Source: Paralithodes platypus
Lineage: Eukaryota > Arthropoda > Malacostraca > Decapoda > Lithodidae
Direction: 5' to 3'
Assembly: GCA_032716605.1 (NCBI GenBank)
Contig: CM064505.1
Location: 48,309,762 to 48,373,761, forward strand
Length of the DNA stretch: 64,000 nucleotides
Shown piece by piece: positions 51,764 through 62,700 of this stretch. The position numbers and the translations under genes are program-made. The notes beneath the pieces are model-generated. The model made no database searches, was not told the DNA's origin, and worked only from the letters and a program-made list of their open reading frames with translations. Position 1 is the stretch's first letter; every line of letters starts with the position of its first letter.

Positions 51764-52532
51764 CTAGTTTGAGTACACTAAGTATGGACAATCTTCATCA
51801 GCTTCTGTTGTTGTTTGTTCTTCATAGTGCTTCCTGATGAGTGCATGAATTAGTTTTTGCTTGTTGTTATAGTGCTTCTTCATCATGCCAAATAAGTACG
51901 TCAGGTGTCTGTAGTACTTGTACTTGCCAATTGATTGCATTCCTAGGGCACCCAGCATTCTTCTCATTCCTGCATATCCAATATCATCTATCACAGACAG
52001 GTATGCCAATGCTATGTTGGTCCTGCAGATCCTTGTTGCCGCCCGAGGTCCATCCTTCACTATTTCCGGTGTTGATGTTTGCTTGAAGTTGCATCTTGTG
52101 CAGTGCATGGTGATGGTGTTTTCGTATGCATCAGACTGGAAACTGTACTCAAAAGCAGGCTTTCGGCAGGAACAGCGACAGGAAAGCAGGTTTTTCAGCC
52201 GCCTTTTCGTCAGCAATACAATATCCTCGTCACTTTCCTCATCATCTCGTTCCTCAGTAAGTGTATATTGAAGAAGAATTTCTCTAATCATGAGTAATGA
52301 GTCCTTTTCTTCATCCTTTCCTTTAGTTTCCTCTGCGTGGGATGTGCTTGGCTGTGAAGAAGAAGTACTGGGCTGTGGTGTGGCAGTGGCAAGGGTGGCG
52401 GTGGGTGCGGGAGAGGGTGTGGCAGTCGCGGTGTCCTGTACAGTGTGAACACTGTCTTTTCGCTTTTTGTTTGTCTATCAACTTCTTCCAGGCGTCCCTT
52501 CTCTGCATGTTTCTTTTAGACACCCATCCCAT
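51764..52532 (-). CDS. MULE/Kolobok-like transposase, N-terminal exon
   Basis: From about 52532 the minus strand reads MGWVSKRNMQRRDAWKKLID, then in the next frame (from about 52470) KRKDSVHTVQDT followed by a Thr/Pro/Ser-rich linker, EETKGKDEEKDSLLMIREIL, and a zinc-binding block LLSCRCSCRKP ... MHCTRCNF, then DIGYAGMRRMLGALGM and KALIRKHYEEQTTTEADED. The register change lies in AAAAAGCGAAAAG, so an indel or sequencing slip is likely there. The frame runs to a stop at 51764, beyond the likely splice donor. The Cys pairs and following helical region are typical of the N terminus of this animal transposase family. Confidence 0.75.
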
Positions 52533-52970
52533 GGTTGACAGCAGGCAAAAAGCAGGATAGAGTTGGTAAATAACGTGCGGTAAAGCGTAACACGTGTCAA
52601 TGCGGGTCGCGAGAGATGCAACAACATTCCCCTATGACAGCTACACACACACTGACTAGTGCAAGGCAGCGTGTGGTGGTATACCTCCATCCGACTCCCA
52701 CACACGAGGGTTGTCAGACACTCCTAGAAATCAATAGTTATATGATAATTTTGCTAGTTTTCCTTATAGAAACGTTTTAGTATGACTTTCTACAAATAGC
52801 CAAACATGTCGAGTGGGGGGGGGAGGGGGGGAACCATCTATAACTAAGGAACCATAAGGAATATTGCCAAACAACTTCGGCAACATACTCCAGAGAGTGT
52901 TGCCATCATAATCAAATTGTTTTTGATTTTTTCGATTTTTTTCGTCCTCCCAGCCGGACGCTCCCCTTAA

Positions 52971-53691
52971 CGGATTCTTCACACCTTCCTGTCCAGAGAT
53001 CCTGAACATCTTCTGCCACTATGGAGGTCCCTGGTGGTCTCAAAAATGGAGTATGTGTGCCAATTATGGTGTCCCTATCGAACAAAGGACATTCAGGAAC
53101 TGGAGCAGGTGCAGAGGGTGTTCACCAGAAAAATTGCAAGTGAATCTCTGAGCTACTGGGAACGGTTGAGGGAGCTGGGAATGTACTCCCTACAAAGAAG
53201 AAGAGAGCGCTACTGCATCATTTATACCTGGAAGGTGTGGTACCCTGTCCATCTCCACATGAAGAAGATGTAATCAAGAGCCAGACCCATCCCAGGTTCT
53301 GTAGAACATGCTGCAAAAAAACTCTCACTTCTGTATGTCACAACGACTAAAAACAGTGGAGGCAGAATATTTTAATAACTTTGGTCCCAGGCTTTTCAAC
53401 TGTTTGCCTAGAGAAATAAGGGCCAAAACAAAATGCAGCACAGAAGCATTTAAAAGGAGGCTCGATAAATTTCTGAAAAACATACCAGACGAGCCTCCTA
53501 TTCCACACAGCCCAAGTCCACGGGGTGCAGCGTCAAACAGTATAATTGACCAGCTGCAGTACATGAAGATTGAACAAAAGTGTGGAGGCGACGGACTAGC
53601 AAGTTGGCCGTGGTGATTCTACCAGAACTTCCGACAAGAAGAACTTACCTTGCATCACGTTTTATGCCTTTGTGAATGATATACAGTAAAC
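52971..53691 (+). pseudogene. LINE-B-like RT C-terminal fragment
   Basis: The plus strand reads RILHTFLSRDPEHLLPLWRS, LVVSKMEYVCQLWCPYRTKD, LEQVQRVFTRKIASESLSYW and YSLQRRRERYCIIYTWKVW; then, after frame breaks near 53250-53310, FNNFGPRLFNCLPREIRAK and FLKNIPDEPPIPHSPS. It is homologous to the last third of LINE-B ORF2 but clearly diverged. It starts at the TTAA of the transposon on its left and ends where Tigger copy B enters. Confidence 0.8.
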
Positions 53692-53693
53692 TT

Positions 53694-54650
53694 CCGTTAA
53701 TCCGAAGGGCAGCGGACCGGCTCTCGTTCGGATTAGTGGATTTTTCGGATTATCGGACTTTACCCCTATGAACCTGTGTATGACGAAAACATTGAGACAT
53801 TAGGCCACCCAAATGACACAATGGTGCACACACACATATCATATGTTCATGAAATCACTTCAAAAGTTTACCATTGTCATTGTAGCCTATTAACTACTTC
53901 AAAACATTCAGATTAATGGTCAAAGGAATCTGCTGATATAAACGTCTTCTTCTTCTTCCGTCTACTAGCGAGTTTGTCTTGCTCCTGAAGATCAGATGTG
54001 GTTCGGGAAGTAATGCCTTAACAACGGCACTTCCCTGAGAGGTTCTTGTAATTTTCCTTTTGTGATTTTCCTTTTGTGACGTGCTCTGTTATATTATATT
54101 GTATTGAAAGCACCCTTGTCTTGTTGTCTTGAAAGCACCCTTGGGATGCTCCGATCACTGAACTATAAATAGTAGCGTATCGGAACATCCAAAGGTGCGT
54201 TTTCAAGCTCAAGACTAATACGTCCAAAGGTGCATTTTCAAGCTCAAGACTGAATGCGCTTGCAGAAAATGCGGTGCAAGCCAGTAGCGCATCGGAGCGT
54301 CCCAAGGATGCGTTCAAGAGCAAAACAAACTCTCTAGCAGACGATGTGGAAGAAGAAGAAGACGAAGGTGTTTACGATTATATCAGTAGCTTCCTTTGAC
54401 CATTAATCTGAATGTTTTGAAGTAGATAATAGGCTACAATGACAATGGTAAACTTTTAAAGTGAATTCATGAACATATGATGTGTGTGCTCCATTATGTG
54501 TCATTTGAGTGGCCTAATGCCTCAAAAAGGGGACTTTGGGACTTCTTGAAATTCGGACCATCGGGTGAATTCGGATTTGGCCTCAAATTGAAAAATTCGG
54601 ACTATTGGGAGATTCGAATCATCGGTCGTCGGATTAACGGACTTTTACTG
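53694..54650 (-). mobile_element. Tigger/pogo-type MITE (copy B)
   Basis: Same family as 15336-16245 in opposite orientation, with TA at 53692-53693 and 54651-54652. It has an additional duplicated segment near 54200-54260 (AAAGGTGC(G/A)TTTTCAAGCTC twice) and GAAGAAGA expansions. Confidence 0.88.
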
Positions 54651-55186
54651 TATTAACTTAAACAATACAATCCCAAGTGGCAGTATTTTTCGTTCATAAC
54701 CTTAAAAGAACATGGTTCCGGTTCGCCATTAATGTACCTTCGGCGGCAAAAAGAAGAAGAATAATGCGACTTGGACCAAAATGGCGACCTGTATATATCA
54801 ACGATCCCAGCTTTGAATTTTTTTTTAATCAAGCCATGAGGACTGAGGAGCTTAGATAACCAACTTGGGAGGACCTTAGGGCCCAAAGTAGCTATCATGG
54901 TAAAGAGGAGAATAATAATGAGGTGGACAATGACGAGTGGAACAATAATGAGGCGGACACCTAGTAGTAAGACGAAGCAAACAAACAATATACTGTACAT
55001 AGGCCTAAATAAATAAAACACTTAAAAAAAAATCTGGCGAGTCTTAATATCCTTTAATTATTTCAATTGGCATGTACAGTACTATAGTTAGTATTCAGAA
55101 ATTTGTGATTAAAAATACGAAAAAGGGTAAAATAGGCTAACTTAGCGGTGACTAAAGACTACCATAATTTTTTCCCATTTAATTTC
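54651..55186 (+). other. Unrecognised possible coding remnant with poly(A)-like end
   Basis: From 54677 the plus strand reads ...RRRIMRLGPKWRPVYINDPS...AMRTEELR, a TAA at 54857, and then in the same frame TWEDLRAQSSYHGKEENNNE...NNEADT with two stops. An AATAAATAAAA hexamer-like word and A9 run follow (about 55009-55030). This could be the end of a retrocopied transcript with one premature stop, or LINE 3' sequence; I do not recognise the protein. 55031-55186 shows nothing. Confidence 0.3.
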
Positions 55187-57570
55187 CAATGGATGTGAAT
55201 GTGATGAGAGGTGAGGCGGAGGGTATGTCAGATCATTACCTGGTGGAGGGAAAGCTAAGAGTTAAGAGTTACAGGAGAATAAGAGACTAGCGTGAAGTAA
55301 GAGAGGTTGTTGTTCCCCAAGCTGCCTGGCCGAACAGCCCCAAGGCCCCGAGCAATTCCAAGGCCATAACTGAGCGCCCCCACAGAACCCTCCCTGCCGA
55401 CCACAATAAAGCCTGGATGACCGAAGCCACTCCATGGCGGGGAGCTGAGGAGGGTGCGGAAACGCCCGGGAAACCAAAGCCCCACCCAGGGCCCTGTGCC
55501 CTCAGCAATTATGAAGAGAAAGTTGAGGGGCAAGGGAAAAATTTGACGCTTTGGCTTCCAATCTTGGTAGATTGGGAGGTCAATCCACGGGAAAGACGCC
55601 GTCACTTGAGATCTAGAAAATATATAAGTTAAAGGAACAGTCAGAGCAAGCCATGGGTATGGCAGAGATCGCTCAGTTCTCACTCTGATAGACCAGCCCA
55701 TCACCACATGACTAGAACCCAATCCTCTCAGCATCAGCTAGGAAAGGCCCTAGAAAGCCGCCTTTGGCGGGGGGATAGCTCCCCTATTTCAACCCCTTTC
55801 GGAGTCGGGCACCCGCCCGAGTAAGAGAGGTAATAAAAGTTAGTGAGTTAGAGAAGAGTGAAAAAGAGAGGGAGTACAAGGAAAGACTAAATGAAAAGTG
55901 GATGGAAGTGAGAGAGATGGAAGAGAGAGAAGTAGAGGTTGAATGGCAACAGTTTAAGGAAGGAGTGAAAGCAAGTGCAGAGGTAGTATGCGGCAAAAGG
56001 AAAGTAGGAGGCAGAGGTATCAGGAAGGGAAGCGAGTGGTGGAATGATACGGTGAGAAAGGCAGTTGAGGAGAAGAGACAGTGTTTTGAGAGGGTTTTAC
56101 AGGATGGTAGTGTTGAGGTATGGGAGAGGTACAAGGAGAGAGGCAAAACGGAAAATTAGAGAAGCGAAAAAAGATGCAAACGAAAGGTGGGGCCAAAGGC
56201 TGAGTGAGAATTTTGAAGAACGAAAGATGTTCTGGAAGGAGGTAAATAAAGTAAGGAAAGGAGGACAAAAGAGGGAAGAGTCAGTGAAAGATGAAAATGG
56301 AGAATTACTAGTGGAACCAGTTGAAGTGAGGAAATGATATGCCGAGTATTTTGAATCTTTGTTAAATACAAGAGATGGAAGAGAAGCAGAGGTGGATGGA
56401 GATAGGTTACCCAGGCCACCCAGGTGGCAGGGAATGAATGAAAGGATTGAGGAAAATAAGGTGAAAGAAGCAGTGAAACAAATGAGAGTGGGAAAAGCAG
56501 AAGGTTTGGATGGTATTGCTGTGGAGTGTATAAAGAAGGGTGGAGATGTGATAATAGATTGGTTGGTGAGACTTTTCAATGTGTGCTTTGCTGTGTCAAT
56601 GGTACCAATAGACTGGAAGAGTGCATGTATTGTGCCGTTGTACAAGGGGAAGGGAGATCGGCAGGAGTGTTCAAGTTATAGAGGTATTAGTTTATTGTCA
56701 GTGGTTGGAAAGCTGTATGGCAGGGTGTTGATAGAGAGGATAATAAAGTGTACGGAAGTTGCAATAGGAGAAGAACAGTGCGGTTTTAGGAGGGGAAGAG
56801 GGTGCGTGGATCAGATGTTTGCAGTAAGACAGTTATGCGAGAAGTATTTAGAGAAGCATAAGGAGATATTTTGGGCTTTTATGGACTTGGAAAAAGCGTA
56901 TGATCGTGTGGACCGTGAAGCAATGTGGAGGTGTTAAGGATTTATGAAATAGGAGGAACTTTGTTAAAAGCAGTTAAGAGTTTTTATGAAGGGAGCAGAG
57001 CATGTGTGAGAGTAGGAAATGGTGAGTTGAGTGAATGGTTTGAGGTAAAGGTAGGTTTGCAACAGGGTTGTGTAATGTCACCATGGCTGTTTAATATGTT
57101 TATGGATGGTGTGGTGAGGGAGGTGAAAGGAGAACTATGGGAAGAGGATTGGGTTTAGTAGGAAAGAATGGTAGAGATTGGGAGTTGAATCAGTTGCTGT
57201 TCGCTAATGACACAGCTTTGGTGGCGGATTCTGAGAAACTGAAGCGAGGAGTCAACGAGTTTGGTGTGGTTTGTGGAGGAGGAAACTGAAGGTGAACGTC
57301 AATACAAGTAAAGTAATGGTGTGTAATAGGGGAGAGCATAGGGTGAATCTAGATGTGAGGCTGGATGGGGAAATATTGGAACAAGTAGAGTGTTTTAAAT
57401 ATCTAGGAGGAACAATAAGCAGGAGTGGAGGTATGGAAGTGGAGGTAAAACAGAGAGTGTGTGAAGGAAGGAAGGTTTTCGGAGCAATGGGAAGTATGTG
57501 GAAGACGAGAAATCTCGGAGTGAAAGTAAAAAGTGCACTGTATCAAGGAATTGTTGTGCCAACAGTGATG
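55187..57570 (+). pseudogene. RTE-like LINE, broken
   Basis: The plus strand gives the end of the endonuclease (MRGEAEGMSDHYLVEGKLRV), a 512-bp insertion, a linker (KEREYKERLNEKWMEVREME...), then RT: VPIDWKSACIVPLYKGKGDR, SYRGISLLSVVGKLYGRVL, GFRRGRGCVDQMFAVRQL, FMDLEKAYDRVDREAMW, VGLQQGCVMSPWLFNMFMDG, LFANDTALVADSEKL and CFKYLGGTISRSGG, ending GIVVPTVMY where DIRS-3 enters. Frameshifts or stops occur near 56130, 56335, 56935, 57155 and 57285. The catalytic FADD box reads FAND. Motif style is RTE-like. Confidence 0.82.
55308..55819. mobile_element. 512-bp insertion with 12-bp target duplication, no poly(A)
   Basis: AGTAAGAGAGGT occurs at 55296-55307 and 55820-55831. Removing the insert restores the RTE frame (VREVIKVSELEK). 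The insert starts TGTTGTTCCCCAAGCTGCCT and ends TCGGGCACCCGCCCG. It has no terminal inverted repeat or A-tail that I can see, and no convincing frame. Confidence 0.7.
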
Positions 57571-57890
57571 TATTTATTAGTGGCCCCTCCATCATTGACG
57601 AACATGCCTATTACATAAGGCATCCTCTTCAAACACTAATCCGCCGTTGTTTTGAATCTACCGCGCAGAGCATTTAAAAACTGAGGAGCCTTCATCATGA
57701 GCGCACGCGACCTCACTCATGGCTTCAGTCATTATGAATTGGGTTCTCACTACGAAAAAACTTCGTAAAAAATAAAAACAAAAAGAAAATAAGAATAACT
57801 ATCCAATAAGCTTTCCATCATATCGTGGATGTACTTGTGTGGATTTCTGACCAGACGCTGATTCAGGCGTCATTCTTCCTTCTCTGCTCT
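57571..57890 (+). repeat. DIRS-3 left inverted terminal repeat
   Basis: Matches the reverse complement of 11474-11784 almost base for base, ending near GATTCAGGCGTCATTC. No right ITR or ICR belonging to this copy is in the window. Confidence 0.85.
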
Positions 57891-58200
57891 GCGTTCAGCC
57901 TGCCCGGACGTGCCTCCCCACGCTCCGCTAGTTCCGCATTCGTGGCGTCCCTAGTGAGTTTTTTCTCATTTGTTTACTCTAGGATGTATCGAGTAAGGTT
58001 AGGATAGGCGTAGCAGGAGTGTCCTGGGCTGGTTGCCCGCAGTGCAGTGTATTTTGGGTCGAGTGTATGGGGCATCTATTTCGGATGTACCCTCGTGGTC
58101 CCGTTGTGGACATGTGAACTTTTTCACAGCTGAGTTAGTTTGTGATGCAGGCGGCTTTCACTACGCATTAGTTAGTGCTGCCTTTTATCTTTCTGATGAG

Positions 58201-59596
58201 GTAAGCTTTGTTTCTGACGTTCCCAGCGTATTTTTCTTCACTTAGTGAAGTTTTTTCTGGGTCCCGAGTCAGTCTTCCCTTGGTCGGAAGTTTATGCTAC
58301 GGTGGTGTGTTGGCGGTGGTTCCTGTTGTGATATTTCCAGTGTTTGTGTATATTTCAACTTTTATTATGCCGTCTACCTAGGCCTAGCCAGCCGCTCGTA
58401 GCTTTGCCACATGTACTAGTGTTATTGTTTATTATTGATAAATATGCCCTACTGTGTCATGTGTATCCGGGTTTTAGTTGTGTATTGGCTAATTCCTCGG
58501 ACTATAATTGTTTCCTGGTTTAGTTGTGTATTGGCTAATTCCACGGATTATGGAGTGACCTTGGGGTTGTCGTGCGTGGCTCTCCTCGTGTCTCTTGTTG
58601 TTCAGATGGTGTCTGTTCAGGGTGGGTTGCCTTCCGGCGGGGTTTTTCTCGGTTTCACCATGAAAATCTCGGCCGCGAGCCGTGTTGGGCCACACGTGGT
58701 TGTTAACACTGGCTTGTTTTCCCCGGCGTTGGGGTGTCTGTGGCTCTCCAGGACTGCGTCTCTGTGGATGCCTGGTTTCAGGCCTCCTTTGATTCCCGGC
58801 GGGATGGCTGTTCCCATCTATAAAACGATTGTTCATGCGGACATAGGTTATGTAGTTTTTCTACCCGGTTTTTCAAAAGCCACTTGAAAAACCTAGCTGT
58901 TGTTTTAGGCTTTCCTCCCCGGCGATCTTTTACAAAGAAGTGGGGACAGGAACTTATGGGGTTAACGTTTGGACATCTCACCCGGCGGGTGCACCTGGGT
59001 AGGGTGGGATGAACGACTTATGTCTTTCAGTTAGTTAACCAATCCATTTAGTGATACTATGTGTATCGCCGCCTTTACTTTTACGGCAATTGAAGGTTCA
59101 ATTTAGGTTAATATATCGATTCTTCTCACCCGGCGGGTGCTCCTAGGTGGAGGAACTAAGGAATTTACAAAATTCGATTTCGATTTAACCACTTAATTTA
59201 GTGATACAAGTAGGTATCTCCGCCTTCTAACTTACGGCGATCTTTTGTGACAATTCGTTAGACATCAGATCTCGTATCATCCTGCCCTGTGCTATTCTAC
59301 TAAAATATTTCAAGGGCCGGCGTCTTTTTGGGGGGTTGCTTTGTTACAAAATTGAATCTTGAGACAGTCGCCACCACCAAGAGACTATAAGCGCCATGCT
59401 GGACCGTTATATTATATCAGAGGGTATTCTTCACTTTCTTTAACAAAAGATTTGTTTAGATTTCTGAACCCCACCGCGTAGCGAGCTGTGTTTGTGCCAT
59501 TACATCTCGTTACCCGGCGGGTTATTAACACTTGTGCGCGAACACGTTGGGTTAACCTTATGAGCATTAATTCCTGGATATTTTCTTTTTTTCCAG
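58201..59596 (+). other. DIRS-3 leader: predicted 5' UTR intron
   Basis: Donor GATGAG|GTAAGC at 58201 and acceptor TTTTCTTTTTTTCCAG|AGC at 59596, 60 bases before the gag ATG. The two palindromic modules recur as CACCCGGCGGGTG near 58979 and 59127, each with a GATAC...GTATC-type hairpin nearby. The small frames here (58033-58245, 58435-58887) are not conserved as proteins between copies. Confidence 0.6.
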
Positions 59597-59656
59597 AGCT
59601 GAGCTCCGGCGGACCAATACAGACCCGGCGGTAGTTTCCTCCCACCAGTCTCTGTC

Positions 59657-62275
59657 ATGGCTACCGTGGCCCCAGTTTTTGCTTTGTGCACTACCCCTGC
59701 TTGTGCTGGTATCCCTATTTTTGCGCATACCCGTTGCATAAGGTGTGTTAAATGTCTAGACCGTTCAAGGGGTCTCTGGGTTATGCGTAATTGTTCTTTT
59801 TGCTCCCAATTAGCTTTAAAGGTCCTTTGTGATAATGATAAGACCGCGGCGGTAGCCTTAAGAGAGGTTAGGCAACAGATGTCAGCCTACACTACCATTG
59901 TTGCACATAAATCACTTCAATGTGACAACGTCCCACTTTGGGATAGATTGCTCTCCGAACACCCTCCCCCTAAACGTTCCTCTAGAGTCATGAGTATTAA
60001 GCCGGCGGAGACTGGTCAGGGTTCTGTATCCTCTGCGGCTACACCTAAACGCCCAAGAGAGCCTACACCCCCGGTATCCGCCTCTTCGTCTCGGGCGAGA
60101 TCCCGGTCTAGGTCTCCTCTTAGACACCAGTCATCTAGTCGGGCCTCTTCACCGGCGAGTAAGAAGAGCAGGACGGAAGGTTCCACCGGTGGTCACGGCG
60201 AGGATTCCTCTAGATCTAAGAATAGTTCGCGGTCACACCGTAGCCATAAATCCTCTAAAAAGGATTCTCATAAACGGAAGTCCTCTCGACATTCACCAAC
60301 TTCTAGTGCATCTCATCGTACCTCTACCCCAGACAGAGTTTGTGTTAAGGCCCAAGAGTCCAGTGCAGTGCCTGTCCCAAAAGAGGATTTGCCACTTAAT
60401 ATTTTAACCCTGGAATTGGAAAGTTCAGGGGGTTCAGTAATTGAGAATGTTTCAGACTCTCAAGAGAGCGTAGGCCAGGGCCTCGGTGTTTGGCGGTTTG
60501 CGCAACCAGGGTCTGATCACCCACGTCCGACTCAAACGAGTCACACAGTAGCCGATGTCCACAGGGACGCGGCGATCCCATCCTCTATCCCAGACTTATC
60601 TTGGCAACAAGGTACCCCTGCCTCGGCGGGGTCTTCTCAGGAGGATCAGGAGGAGAAAGATGAAGTTTCTATAATTTCGGAGATGGAAGGACAAGGGTCA
60701 GGCTCAGGCTTGGACGCCGCACAAGATACTAATGATTCACCTGTAAGTTCTTCATCAAACCAGTTTGTTACGGCACAAGAAATTAATGGGCTGCTTACTC
60801 ATGCTTTATCTAAAATTTTTGGTCAACAACAGGAAAACCCCACAATGGACTTGGGGGCTCCCAAGACAAGTTCTACGGTACGGCCTCTGATGACTTCGAT
60901 TGATTTATCTAAGATCCCTAACCCTCCCACTCTGTTAACCTCAGGGATCAATAGGCCTGCTACGGCGGCTTTGACAACTTCAAATGTCAGGGTCATAACG
61001 GATGTCAATCCACCCCCTCTAGACAAAGCGCCTCTTAGAAAGGTAGCTATGCCCTTACTTTATGGGCCAGACGAGTCATGGGTTCTTTTGAACTCCTCTA
61101 AACCAGAGCTTGCCCAACCTACTTTGTCAGGGGAACTCCCGGTACCGCGTGAGTGGGTCATCCAGGGCAATAAGTCAAAGAAACTAAGGGCCGTGGATAC
61201 TTTAGGTAATGTTCTGGACGTAAACATCAAGGCTATACCTAGTTATTATCATCAAGATTATTTTGTGTATGCTTCTAAGCCTGCTTTACCCCCTGCCTCA
61301 GCTTCAAAACTATTTTCAGACTGGTCTAAGCTGGATGGGTTTAATGATATTAAGACTCTGTCAGCTCTCACTCCTGAACTAGATTTACAGACCGTCACAG
61401 ACGACGCAGCTAATCCAGTTTTGAAGGTGGGACAGTTGGGACCAGGACCTTGGGTAGATTGGGAGGTAGAGGCTCAAAACTTTGCAACCACTTTCACTTC
61501 TAAATCTTCCCACCAGATACCTCAGGATACTCATTCATGGTTCTCCATGCCGGTGGGTTCTGCCGGCGGAGTCCCGTCAGCTTTGTTTTCATTTCTAGCT
61601 GCCCCTAAGATTAATCTTTGTGAGCTGAAGGACCCGTTCACTACCCCTACCCCTACTCACCTAGACAGAGAATTTAGGCTACGGGGAAAAGCTTTTCGCC
61701 TGTTCTCGCAGTACATAGTATCTCAGCAGGTGGCTAAGTCTTTACTACGATCCACTCAGGCAATCGCAGATGCGGATGCTCGAAGATCGGTTGAGTTATC
61801 CCGGCGACTGATTCTTCAGTCGTCAATCCAATCCTTGGGTGACATACGTACCGCCTTGCTTGAGGCGGTACGAGCACGACAAGATCTTAGGATGTCGTTA
61901 GTTCGCAAGCTACCTGATCGCATTGCTAATCAGGTGGTTATGTCACCAGTGCTTACTCCCTCTTTAATGACCCCTGAAGTGTGGCAAACAGTGTTCAATA
62001 TGGCACAGGCCATTAAGCACAGTCCCACCCCTTCTAAGAAACCTGCATTTAACTTCCCCAAACCCAGGCCTACTACTAAAGCTCAGCCAGGGGGATCTAA
62101 ACCTTTTCTTCCGCCTAAGTCCTCCCACTCCCCCCAGGGTCAGTTCAGGCATAGACAGAGTAGGTTTTCAGGTCAGAGAGGACGCGGCCAACATAAACCA
62201 GGTCAGGGCCAGTCTTCGGCCAACACCAGCCAGCCGGCGAAGCGTCCAGCACCAACCCCACCATCAAAAAACTAA
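59657..62275 (+). CDS. DIRS-3 Gag-like protein
   Basis: 872 residues starting MATVAPVFALCTTPACAG. The Cys-rich N terminus, SR/SK-rich segment, conserved central region and GRG-rich C terminus are all present. It carries many substitutions relative to DIRS-1, concentrated in the low-complexity parts, yet no stop or frameshift over 2.6 kb. This suggests the frame was maintained by selection until recently. It ends TCA AAA AAC TAA. Confidence 0.87.
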   Translation: MATVAPVFALCTTPACAGIPIFAHTRCIRCVKCLDRSRGLWVMRNCSFCSQLALKVLCDNDKTAAVALREVRQQMSAYTTIVAHKSLQCDNVPLWDRLLSEHPPPKRSSRVMSIKPAETGQGSVSSAATPKRPREPTPPVSASSSRARSRSRSPLRHQSSSRASSPASKKSRTEGSTGGHGEDSSRSKNSSRSHRSHKSSKKDSHKRKSSRHSPTSSASHRTSTPDRVCVKAQESSAVPVPKEDLPLNILTLELESSGGSVIENVSDSQESVGQGLGVWRFAQPGSDHPRPTQTSHTVADVHRDAAIPSSIPDLSWQQGTPASAGSSQEDQEEKDEVSIISEMEGQGSGSGLDAAQDTNDSPVSSSSNQFVTAQEINGLLTHALSKIFGQQQENPTMDLGAPKTSSTVRPLMTSIDLSKIPNPPTLLTSGINRPATAALTTSNVRVITDVNPPPLDKAPLRKVAMPLLYGPDESWVLLNSSKPELAQPTLSGELPVPREWVIQGNKSKKLRAVDTLGNVLDVNIKAIPSYYHQDYFVYASKPALPPASASKLFSDWSKLDGFNDIKTLSALTPELDLQTVTDDAANPVLKVGQLGPGPWVDWEVEAQNFATTFTSKSSHQIPQDTHSWFSMPVGSAGGVPSALFSFLAAPKINLCELKDPFTTPTPTHLDREFRLRGKAFRLFSQYIVSQQVAKSLLRSTQAIADADARRSVELSRRLILQSSIQSLGDIRTALLEAVRARQDLRMSLVRKLPDRIANQVVMSPVLTPSLMTPEVWQTVFNMAQAIKHSPTPSKKPAFNFPKPRPTTKAQPGGSKPFLPPKSSHSPQGQFRHRQSRFSGQRGRGQHKPGQGQSSANTSQPAKRPAPTPPSKN
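62266..62272 (+). promoter_or_regulatory. Candidate -1 frameshift heptamer at the DIRS-3 gag stop
   Basis: A AAA AAC directly before TAA, in the gag frame. The -1 frame then runs open (KLKSLSLPAPSLRPEEPR) into RT. A GC-rich inverted stretch (GGCGCCTTCCTTAAGGCC) begins about 20 bases downstream and could form a stem; not tested. Confidence 0.6.
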
Positions 62276-62700
62276 AGTCTCTCTCACTCCCGGCGCCTTC
62301 CTTAAGGCCGGAGGAACCGAGGGTAGTACAGCCGGCGAACCCTTGTCTGCTAACTGGGTCGTTCCGAACGTGTCACCAAGCATGGCCGTTAAACACTTGG
62401 GCACGGATGGTGGCACGCAAAGGCATCACTTGGCAGTGGCTCCGGCGACCTCGATTACGTCAGCCGACAACGGCGAATTTTGTTTCTTTAGAGGTGGAGT
62501 CACTAGCCCAGGAAATGATTGCCAAGAATGTCATCATCCCGGTCCCCCCAAATTACCCTGTATTCACGTCCAAACTATTTTTGGTTCCCAAAAGGGACAG
62601 TGTTCAGATGAGGCCGGTCGTAGACCTGTCTTATCTGAATCTTCACATTCACAACGAATCTTTCAGAATGTTAACAGTACACCAAATCAGGCTAACGTGA
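62272..62700 (+). pseudogene. DIRS-3 reverse transcriptase, N-terminal fragment
   Basis: Continues the -1 frame: ARKGITWQWLRRPRLRQ, VPKRDSVQMRPVVDLSYLNL, and SFRMLTVHQIRL, then breaks at the inversion junction. The YLDD box, RNase H and recombinase are not present in this orientation, so the copy cannot replicate by itself. Confidence 0.85.

Larger units (their letters stand above)
48174..52966 (-). mobile_element. TTAA-flanked DNA transposon with MULE/Kolobok-like transposase
   Basis: TTAA at 48170-48173 and 52967-52970 flanks inverted ends GGGGAGCGTCTGGCT and (complement) GGGGAGCGTCCGGCTG. The interior encodes a DDE transposase on the minus strand in two exons separated by about 1.6 kb that includes an SGNH-hydrolase insertion. 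TTAA targeting with this kind of transposase suggests the Kolobok superfamily, but the protein domain is also known as a Mutator-like transposase domain in animals, so the superfamily is left open. Confidence 0.75.
57571..62696 (+). mobile_element. DIRS-3: third DIRS element, truncated in RT
   Basis: Plus strand, starting TATTTATTAGTGGCCCC with a left ITR (57571 to about 57890), leader, full gag, slippery site and the first ~120 codons of RT, ending at 62696 where sequence flips to an inverted DIRS piece. Clearly more diverged from DIRS-1 and -2 than those are from each other. Inserted in the RTE-like LINE. Confidence 0.88.

Noticed and set aside
55255..55734. 159-codon minus-strand frame
   Set aside because: Falls within the 512-bp insertion and its duplication; no motif, and overlapping frames are equally long.
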